Source: Ruminococcus flavefaciens (lineage in GTDB: Bacteria > Bacillota > Clostridia > Oscillospirales > Ruminococcaceae). Taken from it: a DNA stretch of 64,000 nt. Position numbers and translations under genes: made by a program. The DNA lies in assembly GCF_900116855.1 (NCBI RefSeq), contig NZ_UETD01000003.1:1-64000 (forward strand). The letters run 5' to 3'. Position 1 is the first letter of the stretch. Every line of letters starts with the position of its first letter. The notes below the pieces were generated by a model. It did not search any database, was not told the DNA's origin, and worked only from the letters and a program-made list of their open reading frames with translations. Below are positions 1-9,006 of the stretch, one piece after another.

Positions 1-1
1 T

Positions 2-170
2 GTCTCCCTCCGCACGGAGGGAGTGGATTGAAATTATTATTACGGTCATTTATCAAAAATCAATGTTTGCGGTCTCCCTCCGCACGGAGGGAGTGGATTG
101 AAATACCTATACGCACCGTCCGATTTCCGACAATGTTCACATGTCTCCCTCCACACGGAGGGAGTGAAAT
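2..170 (+). CRISPR. End of a type I-C-like CRISPR array (3 repeats, 2 spacers)
   Basis: Two identical 33-bp repeats lie at 2-34 and 72-104. Each holds a 9-bp palindrome (CTCCCTCCG/CGGAGGGAG) and ends in ATTGAAAT, as type I-C repeats do. A third, degenerate copy at 143-170 has a G-to-A change in the loop and has lost part of the 3' end. Spacers are 37 bp (35-71) and 38 bp (105-142). The decayed last repeat suggests this is the leader-distal end, so the leader and the rest of the array lie left of the window. No cas gene is in the window; the subtype is inferred from the repeat alone. Confidence 0.9.
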
Positions 171-325
171 GACATAACGGAGCTTGCTAAGTGGGCGAAG
201 GAAGCATTTAACCAATTTATATGAAAAAACGAAAGGAATACTTAATCGTACTCGATATTTCTGAAAATTAGAGATGAGTGCATATGTGAATCCGCAGAAA
301 ATGCTAAGGAAGCCTGCTAAAAGAG
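171..325 (+). other. AT-rich stretch with possible decayed coding remnants
   Basis: No intact gene is present. Three short protein-like tails can be read in different frames: one ending in AKWAKEAFNQFI, one overlapping it by ATGA that starts MKKRKEYLIVLDISEN, and one ending CESAENAKEAC. These could be the frameshifted end of a lost gene beside the array, but they are too short to assign and may be chance. Confidence 0.2.
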
Positions 326-366
326 AAACCGAGTGGCTCATAACCACTCGGTTTACTTGCGTTTTT
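326..366 (+). terminator. Hairpin, likely terminator after the CRISPR region
   Basis: A perfect 11-bp stem (326-336 with 344-354) has a 7-base loop. Five T follow at 362-366, after an 8-base gap, so it is a weaker terminator than a classic one. It could end the CRISPR transcript. Confidence 0.55.
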
Positions 367-450
367 ATAAAGTTACGTTAAGGACAGCGCACAGAGGGGT
401 GGCATTTTTTTATGATTTTACTGTTGTTTGCTTTTTACTTCTAATAGATA

Positions 451-479
451 TTGTAAATGCATTTTAGGTGTGTTATAAT
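451..479 (+). promoter_or_regulatory. Promoter of the gene at 552
   Basis: TTGTAA at 451-456 and TATAAT at 474-479 are separated by 17 bp, about 70 bp before the start codon. Confidence 0.6.
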
Positions 480-551
480 TGGAATATTAAGATGACAGCA
501 CAGATTACGAACGGTTTATAATGTTTATTAATACAGAAGGGATAATGATAA

Positions 552-1055
552 ATGGCATCAACAGCTCAAATACTCAGAAATCATAGGACGGAATTGACTG
601 AATATGAACGTGTAGAAGAATTTCTTGAAATTATTAGTTCTCTTGGATATGATACTGATGTAGAAAAAGACAATGCAATTTATATGAAACCTAAAGGCTG
701 TGATGGCAAAGGTGTTAGAGTATGGGTGGATCAGGGAGATCATCCTATTTTTACAATCAATGGAAATGATTATTACCGTGAAGTATTTTTTGATTTTGTC
801 TGGGATGATGAGAGACATGGAATCGAAAGCATGAATTCTGATATGATACTTATAATTGTTGCAGAGTATTTGAAAAAATATCCTGATGCTTATTTTAATT
901 ATGAATGGAGTAATGATGATAATATGTTCATGGATATAATTGATTTTGATTTGTTAAGATCGCAGCCGTTTCAGCCCGGATGGTTTTATCTTTTCAAGTC
1001 TCATCTCCATTCATCAAGGGTAAGTGAGCATTATGATGAATGGAGATTAGATTGA
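552..1055 (+). CDS. Hypothetical protein, 167 aa
   Basis: I do not recognise the family. The product is a soluble, acidic protein rich in aromatic residues, with no signal peptide or membrane segment. The start has an upstream AGAAGGGA site and a good promoter at 451-479. Base composition is clearly more AT-rich than the genes to the right, and it lies beside the end of a CRISPR array, so it may be an acquired accessory gene. A small immunity- or SMI1-like fold is conceivable from size and acidity, but no motif supports that. Confidence 0.7.
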   Translation: MASTAQILRNHRTELTEYERVEEFLEIISSLGYDTDVEKDNAIYMKPKGCDGKGVRVWVDQGDHPIFTINGNDYYREVFFDFVWDDERHGIESMNSDMILIIVAEYLKKYPDAYFNYEWSNDDNMFMDIIDFDLLRSQPFQPGWFYLFKSHLHSSRVSEHYDEWRLD

Positions 1056-1174
1056 TTACGAATGTAAATTCAGATTTGTATAAAGGCAATCAAAAAACTG
1101 TTTAAAGTGTCTTGAAGTGCGGTGGGTATATGCGGTTTGATGACATAAAATAAAAGGAAATGGTATGATCACAT

Positions 1175-2086
1175 ATGGAAAACATTGCAAAGAAAAAAGC
1201 TTATTTTCATCTTCCGGGGCTGTTTGAGTTCTATGATCTGTACAGTGTGTTTCTGCCGCTGTACCGTGAGCATCGGGAATATTTCTACGACTGGTGCGAA
1301 ATAGCCTCTGTCTATGGTGCTCCTGCCGACTGTATCTGGGGCGGCGGACGCGTGGGATTCGGCGAATGTGAAGCTGAAGATGTTCTGGCGCTTATGAGTG
1401 GATACGGTATTCCTTCAAGGCTAACTTTCAGCAATTCGCTTATAAAACCTGAACATCTCTCCGACAGAAAATGCAATGCCCTGTGTGAACTTTTCGCCGG
1501 AAGCAAAGGTGTACAGAACGGTGTGGTGATCCACTCTGATCTTTTGCTTGAATATATTAAGAATAGTTATCCCGACCTTTATTTCGTTTCCTCGACTACA
1601 AAGGTCCGGACTGATTTCGACCAGTTTTTAAAGGAAACAGAACGAAGTGATTTTAAATATGTTGTTCCTGATTTCAGGCTGAATAAGCTGTTTGATAAAC
1701 TTGATACACTCTCGCAGGTCCGGAAGGATAAAGTCGAATTTCTGTGCAATGAATGCTGCTCGTTTTACTGCAAAGACAGAAAAGCCTGCTATGAAAATGT
1801 AAGTAGGAAAAATCTCGGAGAAAACTGTCCCGAGCACATCTGTACTGCACCCGATGCAGGAGAGGGATACCGTTTTTCAAAGGCGATGAAAAATCCGGCA
1901 TTTATCAGTACAGATGACATCATCAGCACTTATCTGCCCCTCGGCTTTTCTAATTTCAAAATAGAAGGCAGAGGACTCGGAAGTGCTGTCAATCTGGAAT
2001 TTCTGCTTTATTATCTTACAAAACCGGAATACCGGCTTACTGTCCGTGAAGAGATATATCTCGACAGTATGCTGGATCTGTTCTGA
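1175..2086 (+). CDS. Peptidase U32-like protein, 303 aa
   Basis: The C-terminal part contains FKIEGR, which matches the (L/F)KIEGR motif of the U32 family (YhbU/YegQ/RlhA type). A cysteine cluster near residues 190-225 (CNECC, C, C, C, CPEHIC) resembles the U32 cysteine motif that can hold a metal cluster in the RNA-modifying members. It is shorter than usual U32 proteins (about 400 aa) and lacks the extra C-terminal domain. The family acts in collagen-like peptidase activity or in RNA hydroxylation; which applies here cannot be told. It stands alone, with a hairpin terminator at 2156-2190. Confidence 0.6.
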   Translation: MENIAKKKAYFHLPGLFEFYDLYSVFLPLYREHREYFYDWCEIASVYGAPADCIWGGGRVGFGECEAEDVLALMSGYGIPSRLTFSNSLIKPEHLSDRKCNALCELFAGSKGVQNGVVIHSDLLLEYIKNSYPDLYFVSSTTKVRTDFDQFLKETERSDFKYVVPDFRLNKLFDKLDTLSQVRKDKVEFLCNECCSFYCKDRKACYENVSRKNLGENCPEHICTAPDAGEGYRFSKAMKNPAFISTDDIISTYLPLGFSNFKIEGRGLGSAVNLEFLLYYLTKPEYRLTVREEIYLDSMLDLF

Positions 2087-2155
2087 ATATCATATGTTGA
2101 AGATAATGAGAGATGAGAATTGAGACTGTAACAAACATGATCAGCTTAACACATA

Positions 2156-2190
2156 AAGCACTTGTCCAAATAGACAGGTGCTTCTTATAT
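2156..2190 (+). terminator. Probable terminator of the U32-like gene
   Basis: An 11-bp stem with one G-T pair (2156-2166 with 2173-2183) and a 6-base loop is followed by a T-rich but not pure T tract. Confidence 0.5.
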
Positions 2191-2376
2191 CTCTGAAATT
2201 GCTGTTACAGGCAGCACGCCCGCTTATGCTGCATGGAGTGGCATTGCGGAAGACAGAAAACGGCATATTTCATAATTGTAATGTTCCGTAATATTAAAAG
2301 GGGGACAGGCTGATAAATGTGTGGTATACTATGGTTACAGAAGCGGAAAGCTAATAAATTAAAAGGAGTAATAACC

Positions 2377-3354
2377 ATGAAAGAAATGATAAACCAGCTC
2401 ACACAGGACTTCATAGAGAACAGAGACACTGTCAAAAAGGCAATAAAGCTTGAAAGCTCATATATTTACCCTGTGGCTGCAAATGTATTCTGTGCCGCAG
2501 GAGTTAAAGCGGACGCCGATAAGCTCCGCGAATGCAAGAAGCTCATAAAGAAGAATGCAGGCTTCGGTTCTTATCTGAAAGGAAATGTAATGGTTCCTTT
2601 TGCAGCAAAGCTCTGCATAGCTGATGATCCTGACGCTCAGTTTGAGAAGGTAATGGCAATGTACGGCATTCTCAAGGAGCACTTCAGAAGATCGGAATAC
2701 CTTGCTCTCCTCGCAACTCTCCTTGCTGAAAAGACCACGATCGAAGAGGCAGGACATATTGCAGCAAGAGGACGCACTGTATATGATAAGATGAAGAAGG
2801 AGCACCCTATACTTACGTCAAAAGAGGACAGCATAATGGCAGGTTTTATGGCATTTTCGGAAAAGAGCGACAGCGAGCTTATTGATGACGCTGAGAAGTG
2901 CTATGAGCTCCTCAGGGAAAAGTTCTATGACAAGGACTCTGTTCAGACAGTTTCACACATACTTTCCATGACAAACGGAGCTCCCGAGGAAAAGGTAGAC
3001 AGAATGATCAGAATGTTCGATGCCTTAAAGAAAGCAGGACGCAAGTTCGGCAAGCACTTCGAGCTGTCAACGCTTGCTGCGGTATCGATAATAGATGCAG
3101 ATGAAAAAGAGCTTGTTGACAGCATGATCGCCATCGACAGCCTGCTCAGCGGTCAGAAGGGCTACGGAGCATTAAGTCTCGACAAGAAAACAAGACTCAT
3201 GCACGCAGCTATGCTAACCGCCGATCTTTACGGAGAAAGCGATAATGCTCAGGCGGCAGTTTCCGCTTCTGCACTGGCAATGATCGCCGCACAGGAAGCT
3301 GCAATGTGTGCCGCCATCGCTGCATCAGCAGCCGCAAGCAGCGCGAATTCATAA
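2377..3354 (+). CDS. DUF4003 family protein, 325 aa
   Basis: Almost entirely alpha-helical soluble protein that I place in the DUF4003 family. That family has no established role and is common in Firmicutes. I chose the ATG at 2377 because AAAAGGAG lies 8 bases before it; 20 more codons are open upstream but lack a site. The C-terminus is alanine-rich, with a run of Ala, Ala-Met and Ala-Ser residues. No signal peptide or membrane segment is seen. It is monocistronic. Confidence 0.7.
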   Translation: MKEMINQLTQDFIENRDTVKKAIKLESSYIYPVAANVFCAAGVKADADKLRECKKLIKKNAGFGSYLKGNVMVPFAAKLCIADDPDAQFEKVMAMYGILKEHFRRSEYLALLATLLAEKTTIEEAGHIAARGRTVYDKMKKEHPILTSKEDSIMAGFMAFSEKSDSELIDDAEKCYELLREKFYDKDSVQTVSHILSMTNGAPEEKVDRMIRMFDALKKAGRKFGKHFELSTLAAVSIIDADEKELVDSMIAIDSLLSGQKGYGALSLDKKTRLMHAAMLTADLYGESDNAQAAVSASALAMIAAQEAAMCAAIAASAAASSANS

Positions 3355-3752
3355 GTATAAAACACAACGTCAGCGGTGAGATATTATTATATAATATATA
3401 TGAGATGTTACTGCAATTATATGGGAATTCACCTTGACAACCGAAATAAAACGTAGTAAAATTAATTACTGTGTGTTGATCGGGTAAGCGCCATATAACA
3501 GAAGTATCTGAACCGGTGCTCATAGGATCAGCAAAGTACAAAATGATATGAGATCACAAGAAAGAAAGACTCCGCTTTACAAATCAATAACATACTCGGA
3601 AACATCCGTATCGAGCCAAATCATTCCACACATAAAGAATGTATATGCATATGTTCACATAAGGGAGAAAACGATCATTGCAAAGGAAACTGCTGCTGAA
3701 ATGAAGATCAGCGGGAGTATCCCTGTGAATATCCGGCACAACAACTGATACG
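3355..3752. other. About 400 bp without a supported gene
   Basis: The stretch holds one 66-codon open frame (3548-3748) with no ribosome site and unconvincing composition. It ends in a clear terminator (3753-3789), so something is transcribed rightward here. A small RNA is possible; no promoter as good as others in the window was found. Confidence 0.4.
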
Positions 3753-3789
3753 CCGATGTTTGAATTATTATTTGAACATCGGTTTTTTT
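3753..3789 (+). terminator. Rho-independent terminator
   Basis: CCGATGTT at 3753-3760 pairs with AACATCGG at 3775-3782, followed directly by seven T. No gene obviously ends before it. Confidence 0.8.
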
Positions 3790-3918
3790 GTGCCTTAGTG
3801 CAGTATACTTTTTATGGAATGATCTGATCGGATGAGGCGAATCATAACAGAGCAGCAGCTTTTTTATGACCTGCCGGAAAGTCACAGAAATAATTCAGTC
3901 AGGAAAGTGAGAGGTTTT

Positions 3919-5340
3919 ATGAAGATATGTGTACTTAACTGTTCGCCGAAAAACGAACAATCCATTACACTGCAGGCAGTGTTGCTTTTGCAGAAATGGT
4001 TTCAGGAAAAGCTGAACGCTGATGAGTTCGGGATCCTTCCTGCATTCAGCGGAACAGTTACCGAAAAAATTGAAGACGCAGTAAAAAATGCCGATCTGAT
4101 AATAATGTCAGGTGCGGTGTTCCATTTTGATGTACACAGCAGTATGGGGAAGCTGCTTGATGTGCTTTCCGATGATCATTATGATCTGATAAAGGATAAG
4201 CCCATAACCTTTATATCAACTTCGGGAATGGTCGGCGATACACTGGCGCACAACAGATTCGAGACATGGGCAAAGAGAAACGGTCTGAGATATATCAACA
4301 GCCTCAGTCTGGAAAGCTCGGAGATACTTTCTCCTGTCGGCAGAGAGGAGCTGTTTTGCTGGTTCAGATATATAAGAGCAACAGCCGGATACTATAATAG
4401 TTCGAGCCTGCCTCAGGCTAAAACACGGGGCAGAGTGGTTCTGCTGGATACTTGCGAAAAAGGGATAGACAAAATAGACTCCGCTATAAAAGCGGCAAAG
4501 CAGAGATTTGAAGCCAGCGGTTTTGACACCGATGTAATAACGCTGAGAGATAAGGTTATACATCAGTGTACTGGATGTCAGAGCTGCTTCAGCAACAGAA
4601 TATGTATCTATAACGATGACTGGGAAAAAACCTTTGAGGATCTATATCTGGATACGGATATGATAGTTTACTTCGGAGAATTGCACTATTCGACCCTCGG
4701 AAACTGTTACAAGACCTTCCTTGAAAGACACGCAAGCTTAGGACGTTCGGGCATCGAGGACGAAGTGATAAAATCATATTTCTTTATCCCTGACAAAAAA
4801 ACAGAGAGAGAAGATATTACGGGATTCAAGATACAGTGCGAAGCTTTTGACGGGCTCAACTGCTCTTATCTCAGTGATGTATGGGAAATTGAAAATAATG
4901 ATAAAATAAAGGAAATGTGCGACAAAATGACTATCGCATATAATTCCGATATTATGCCGCAAAACGGATTTTTAAAGGAAGGTATCAGACACGGTTTTTC
5001 AAAAATAGCAGCAAGTGTGAAGAACCGCTGCCCCGGTGATTACAGTTATTTCAAGGGAATAGGCTGTTATGATACGCTCCTTCCCAATCCCAATGTCCGT
5101 TGGCTGGACAATGCGGAGGATGCCAGAAAGGACAGGGAAGCAAGGCTTATGCCGTATAAAATGACATTACTGCACCTTGAAGGGCTCCCGACAATAACCG
5201 AAAGAAGAAAGAATAAAAGCGTATCTGTCATAGAAAGGCAGAAAGCAGCCGCAAGAGGAGATGAGCCTTCGGAGGAATTGATGAGAATGCCTCAGATGTA
5301 CCTGAAAAACAGCTCTGTTTTGATCGGACAAATGAAATGA
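3919..5340 (+). CDS. Tandem flavodoxin-like NAD(P)H-dependent oxidoreductase, 473 aa
   Basis: Two flavodoxin-like halves are visible. The N-terminal one opens MKICVLNCSPK, typical of NADPH-dependent FMN reductases. The second starts near residue 175 (VVLLDTC) and has CTGCQSC followed by a further Cys, the CxxCxxC-type motif of iron-sulfur flavoproteins. The family carries FMN and moves electrons from NAD(P)H or a ferredoxin to small acceptors. The start at 3919 follows GAGAGG; an upstream frame to 3832 is open but lacks a site. The last 130 residues have no domain I recognise. It stands alone and ends at a strong terminator. Confidence 0.75.
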   Translation: MKICVLNCSPKNEQSITLQAVLLLQKWFQEKLNADEFGILPAFSGTVTEKIEDAVKNADLIIMSGAVFHFDVHSSMGKLLDVLSDDHYDLIKDKPITFISTSGMVGDTLAHNRFETWAKRNGLRYINSLSLESSEILSPVGREELFCWFRYIRATAGYYNSSSLPQAKTRGRVVLLDTCEKGIDKIDSAIKAAKQRFEASGFDTDVITLRDKVIHQCTGCQSCFSNRICIYNDDWEKTFEDLYLDTDMIVYFGELHYSTLGNCYKTFLERHASLGRSGIEDEVIKSYFFIPDKKTEREDITGFKIQCEAFDGLNCSYLSDVWEIENNDKIKEMCDKMTIAYNSDIMPQNGFLKEGIRHGFSKIAASVKNRCPGDYSYFKGIGCYDTLLPNPNVRWLDNAEDARKDREARLMPYKMTLLHLEGLPTITERRKNKSVSVIERQKAAARGDEPSEELMRMPQMYLKNSSVLIGQMK

Positions 5341-5437
5341 TCTGTCAGAGGGGCAATTGTCAGGCTTTTCTGTTATCTGCATACCGCAGAACATAGTGCC
5401 TTTTTTGCCTGAATACATACTTTTACAGAATATAAGC

Positions 5438-5487
5438 AACTGCTCGCAAGACTGATAATGTATCATCTTGCGAGCAGTTATTTTTTT
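5438..5487 (+). terminator. Strong terminator
   Basis: A perfect 14-bp stem (5438-5451 with 5466-5479) is followed by A and seven T. It ends the flavoprotein transcript. Confidence 0.9.
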
Positions 5488-5589
5488 ATATTCTGAAAAT
5501 GCGGTCTGTATATCAAATATACATCAACTGTGCTTTTATCTCTCTGAGTACTGATCTTTTAGCCGCTTCGTTTTTGAAGAATCATAGAT

Positions 5590-8500
5590 TCATTTGCCCA
5601 GAAGCTTCTGCCTGAGAAGCACCATGTCGAATACATCTATGATATTGTCCCTGCACAGGTCTGCGTGGCGCCAGCAGGTAAGCTCTGTGCTCTTGTGCAG
5701 CAGCCATTTCTGAAGCATTACGAGGTCGGCAACAGTGACTTCTCCGTCAAGATTGCAGTCTCCTGCGAGGTCGTCATTTTCGTAGGGATAATTGACGCTG
5801 AACTTATCCAGATTGAACAGATAGCCTTCTCCGCCCTTGAATACGAAGTACACATCATTCACGCCTGTGGTCTTTTCTATCCTGCATATCTGGGTGGACC
5901 ACTTCTGCCAGCCGCCTGTATCACTGACGTCCATGGTGCCTATGAGCTTTCCGTCGGGAGAGCCGAGTCGTACTTCGATAGCGCCGCTGCTTCCGTTTGA
6001 AGCAACGCGGAAGTTCAGTGATTCTGCGCCTCTGCCGAAATTTATGCCGTCAAAGCCGATGTAGTCGCCGTTTTCGATATAGGCAACATCGCTTCCGCCC
6101 TCGCTGCAGTTCTCGATGTCGATACCTGACTGATGATTGTAGTCCTCAGCTTCGATGGCGTCTCCTGATGGAGCGATAGTGCCTGTTACGCTGACCTTGC
6201 ATCTTGCCGTGAACTGCTTGTCGCTTGCCTCGAGAGTTCTTGCGATTATCTCAGCTGTACCCTCGGACATTCCCGTAACATTGCCCTTGCTGTCAACGGA
6301 AGCCACCAGAGGATTTGATGAAGTCCAGAGAACTACCTTATCCGTTGCGTTATCAGGGAAAACATCTGCTTGTATCTTCGCGGTGTCGCCTGCATTCAGC
6401 GCAAGGGACTCCTTGTTCAGACGGATGCCTGCCACATTGACGCGGGAGCCGTTGAGCTTCCATTTTGCCTGTATCCTCTGGTTGTAATCGGGCATGATGA
6501 ATGTGGCGCGTGTGCCGTCTGCACTTACGGGAGTTACCTCCATAGCGTCGATACCGGGCTGCCAGCCGTCGAATGTGTAGCCTGCTCTTGATTTTGCGTC
6601 TATTGTAACAAGCTCGCCGGGAGTATGATACTCAACGATGGACGTTCCCATGGAGTCGCCCACATTATTGATGACCAGAACTCGTTTTTCGGCTCTGTCT
6701 ATCCTTACAAGGTGCATATCTCTTGCGCCCACTGCCTCAAGGGGAGTACTTCCCACAGGCTCAAGACGGAACACCAGAAGCTGATCCAGATCGTAGCCCT
6801 CAATTATCTTCACACGGACTGTTTTGCTTGTATCGCCTGCGCCGAATGAAACGGTGGGATCGTCTATGAAGCTGTAGTCCTTGTCGGGCTGAGCATCGCC
6901 TGCAACGGGAGTTACCTTGAAGGTCAGGGGACCTGCTGCGGGCTTGCTGAGCTTCACTTCAAGCTCTATGGTATCTCCTGCCTTGGCGGAGGTGTTCAGT
7001 TTTGCAAAGCCTGCGTTCACATCTTCTGTAAGACCGAGGCTGTCGTTATAGCCCACTTCGATCTTGGGATAGACCGCATAAGCGCCCCTGTTCACTCCGT
7101 TGTCGCCTGAGCCGATAGCAGGGCTGCCTTCCCTGAGGCTGAAGTCACCTGCGGCAGGGTCGGCAAACATGGGGTCCTTGGCAAGCTCGGTCTTGGAACC
7201 TATCTGCGCGTTGAAGGCGTCAACGGTGATACTTGGCTGTGACGGGTCCATATAACGCACATAGGCGGGCTTCCTTGCGGAGTACCAGAGGTTATTGCGG
7301 AACACATTTGAACCGCCGCCTTTGAGGTCTATGCCGTGCCATGCATGGAAGCCGTTTACGGAGGTCTCCTTTACCAGAAGTCCCACGGTATCATTGCTGC
7401 CGTACATACTGTTTTCGTCCTCGTAGGCGATGTTGTTTCTTACCTCGTTATTCCACGACCTGTCAAGAGAAATGCCGTTTTTCAGGTTGTAGGTGACGTT
7501 GTTTATCCACCTTGCATCCCATGTGGAGCCCGTATCCCAGAAAGCGGAGAACAGTCCCGATTCTATGCGCTGTGCAGGGAAGTTCATGAAGTGCTCCGTA
7601 TCCATGGGCATACGTCCGTTTCCGTCGAGAGGTCTGTTGTATACGATGTTCTCATAAGCCCAGTTTCGCGTACATTCGGACTCGTTGAACATGAAGTAGG
7701 CGGTATTGTAGGAAACATTTCTGACAGCGGTGAAGTCTCTTACACTTATATCCAGCCAGATGGTACCGCCGTTAACGGAGCCGCCGGAGTAGTTGAAAGC
7801 AAAGGCATTGTTCCTGTTGCCGTCGGCTCTGCCGCCTAAGGTGGAGGACTCCGCGCCGCCTGCGCCTGCGTTCTTGCCTATGCCGCCGATGAATGTGTTC
7901 TCGGAGATTATGCAGTTCTGTGAGTGATTATCGTAGCAAAGAGTCTCGCCGTAGACGCTCTGGAAGTAGTTGTTGCGGATGACATTGTCGGGACCTGCCA
8001 CGGGAATGGTAACATCGGGGCGGTAAACTCCCTGATTGGACCATGTCCACGGAGCATTGTAAACGCAGCCGATGTTCTTGAACTGATTGTTCAGCACCAC
8101 GTTCCCCCTGCCCATGATGTTGATGGTGCTTCGGGCGTATTTGTAGTCCTCAAAGACGAAGCCCTCGATCTTGACGTAGTCACGGCCGAAAAGGTTGAAA
8201 ACGTCGGTAAGCTGGTTTTTTCTGCCTGCTATGGAGTATTCGATGCCTGCGTTGTCATAGTGCTTTACATCGTTCTCGCTCCAGCCCGTGTCCTGAAGCC
8301 ACTGCGCCCTTACCTGCGGCGTAACAGAGGAGCCGTCAAAGACGTCCTTGTGCTTGATGATGACCTTGCCTATATCGGAGCTGTTTTCGGGACGGAAGAC
8401 GATCATGGCGTCCTCTCTGCCCGATTCCTTGGGTCTTATATCCTCCTCGATATAGGTGCCGGGACGTATGAGTACGGTAGTTCCTGCGGTAGCTTCGTCG

Positions 8501-8721
8501 GCTGCCTTTTTGATGGACCTGTAAGGCGCGTTCGAGGAGCCGTTTCCGCTGAAATCATTGCCGTTTTCCGCAACATACAGCACTCTGCCGCTGATATCCG
8601 CTGCTTCCGCCCTGAGCTCGTTCAGTAAGCCTTTGGGGTGAGAGTTCATGATGCCTGTGCTGTTGTAAAGCATGGTCGGTATCATGAACAGACTAAGTAA
8701 TCCTGCCGTTCTTTTTTTCAT
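5590..8721 (-). CDS. Secreted beta-helix pectin-lyase-like protein with Calx-beta, Ig-like, CBM6 and dockerin domains, 1043 aa
   Basis: Order of domains: signal peptide (MKKRTAGLLSLFMIPTML), right-handed parallel beta-helix (about 40-560, opening GRVLYVAENGNDFSGNG, many NNV/NN turns), Calx-beta-like domain (about 575-680), a bacterial repeat domain (GYTFDGW), a BIG2 Ig-like domain (WTSSNPLVASVD), a CBM6-like domain (AIEAEDY onward) and a C-terminal dockerin with two calcium loops (GDCNLDGEVTV and the DLCRDNIIDV segment). Such proteins cleave pectin or rhamnogalacturonan and dock to a cellulosome scaffold; the exact bond cannot be told. The start at 8721 has AAAGGA on the minus strand. It is divergent from the regulator at 9007. 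Confidence 0.88.
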   Translation of the reverse strand: MKKRTAGLLSLFMIPTMLYNSTGIMNSHPKGLLNELRAEAADISGRVLYVAENGNDFSGNGSSNAPYRSIKKAADEATAGTTVLIRPGTYIEEDIRPKESGREDAMIVFRPENSSDIGKVIIKHKDVFDGSSVTPQVRAQWLQDTGWSENDVKHYDNAGIEYSIAGRKNQLTDVFNLFGRDYVKIEGFVFEDYKYARSTINIMGRGNVVLNNQFKNIGCVYNAPWTWSNQGVYRPDVTIPVAGPDNVIRNNYFQSVYGETLCYDNHSQNCIISENTFIGGIGKNAGAGGAESSTLGGRADGNRNNAFAFNYSGGSVNGGTIWLDISVRDFTAVRNVSYNTAYFMFNESECTRNWAYENIVYNRPLDGNGRMPMDTEHFMNFPAQRIESGLFSAFWDTGSTWDARWINNVTYNLKNGISLDRSWNNEVRNNIAYEDENSMYGSNDTVGLLVKETSVNGFHAWHGIDLKGGGSNVFRNNLWYSARKPAYVRYMDPSQPSITVDAFNAQIGSKTELAKDPMFADPAAGDFSLREGSPAIGSGDNGVNRGAYAVYPKIEVGYNDSLGLTEDVNAGFAKLNTSAKAGDTIELEVKLSKPAAGPLTFKVTPVAGDAQPDKDYSFIDDPTVSFGAGDTSKTVRVKIIEGYDLDQLLVFRLEPVGSTPLEAVGARDMHLVRIDRAEKRVLVINNVGDSMGTSIVEYHTPGELVTIDAKSRAGYTFDGWQPGIDAMEVTPVSADGTRATFIMPDYNQRIQAKWKLNGSRVNVAGIRLNKESLALNAGDTAKIQADVFPDNATDKVVLWTSSNPLVASVDSKGNVTGMSEGTAEIIARTLEASDKQFTARCKVSVTGTIAPSGDAIEAEDYNHQSGIDIENCSEGGSDVAYIENGDYIGFDGINFGRGAESLNFRVASNGSSGAIEVRLGSPDGKLIGTMDVSDTGGWQKWSTQICRIEKTTGVNDVYFVFKGGEGYLFNLDKFSVNYPYENDDLAGDCNLDGEVTVADLVMLQKWLLHKSTELTCWRHADLCRDNIIDVFDMVLLRQKLLGK

Positions 8722-8863
8722 TTTTCTCTGTCCTTTCCGTATAGGATAAGTATTTTTCTTTACGCATACGAGCGTGAACATTTCCCCTTCGGACTCTGCG
8801 CTGCAAAGGCTGCTCCTGACCCGAGAAAACAACGTTCTGCGGCGAAAAAAGTCCCTTTATAAC

Positions 8864-8892
8864 AGTATACTCCATCCGGGCTTTGGAAGCAA
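8864..8892 (-). promoter_or_regulatory. Promoter of the beta-helix dockerin gene
   Basis: On the minus strand TTGCTT (8887-8892) and TATACT (8864-8869) are 17 bp apart. A palindrome TTGGATCCAA around 8904-8915 lies just upstream and could be a regulator site. Confidence 0.6.
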
Positions 8893-8957
8893 GATTCTAT
8901 TGTCTTGGATCCAAAGATAATCCAACATAGAAGGAAACGATCATATGTCATAAAGTC

Positions 8958-8986
8958 TTGCATTTTTGTTCACAATATGATATAAT
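8958..8986 (+). promoter_or_regulatory. Promoter of the regulator gene at 9007
   Basis: TTGCAT at 8958-8963 and TATAAT at 8981-8986 are 17 bp apart, about 20 bp before the start codon. Confidence 0.65.
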
Positions 8987-9006
8987 TAAAGTAGGGGTGA
9001 TTATCT

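Noticed and set aside
3548..3748. 66-codon open frame as a gene
   Set aside because: No ribosome site or promoter, composition unlike the neighbours, and it stops just before a terminator that may belong to an RNA.
7924..8628. 234-codon plus-strand open frame inside the beta-helix gene
   Set aside because: Fully antisense to conserved beta-helix coding sequence and without any family likeness.
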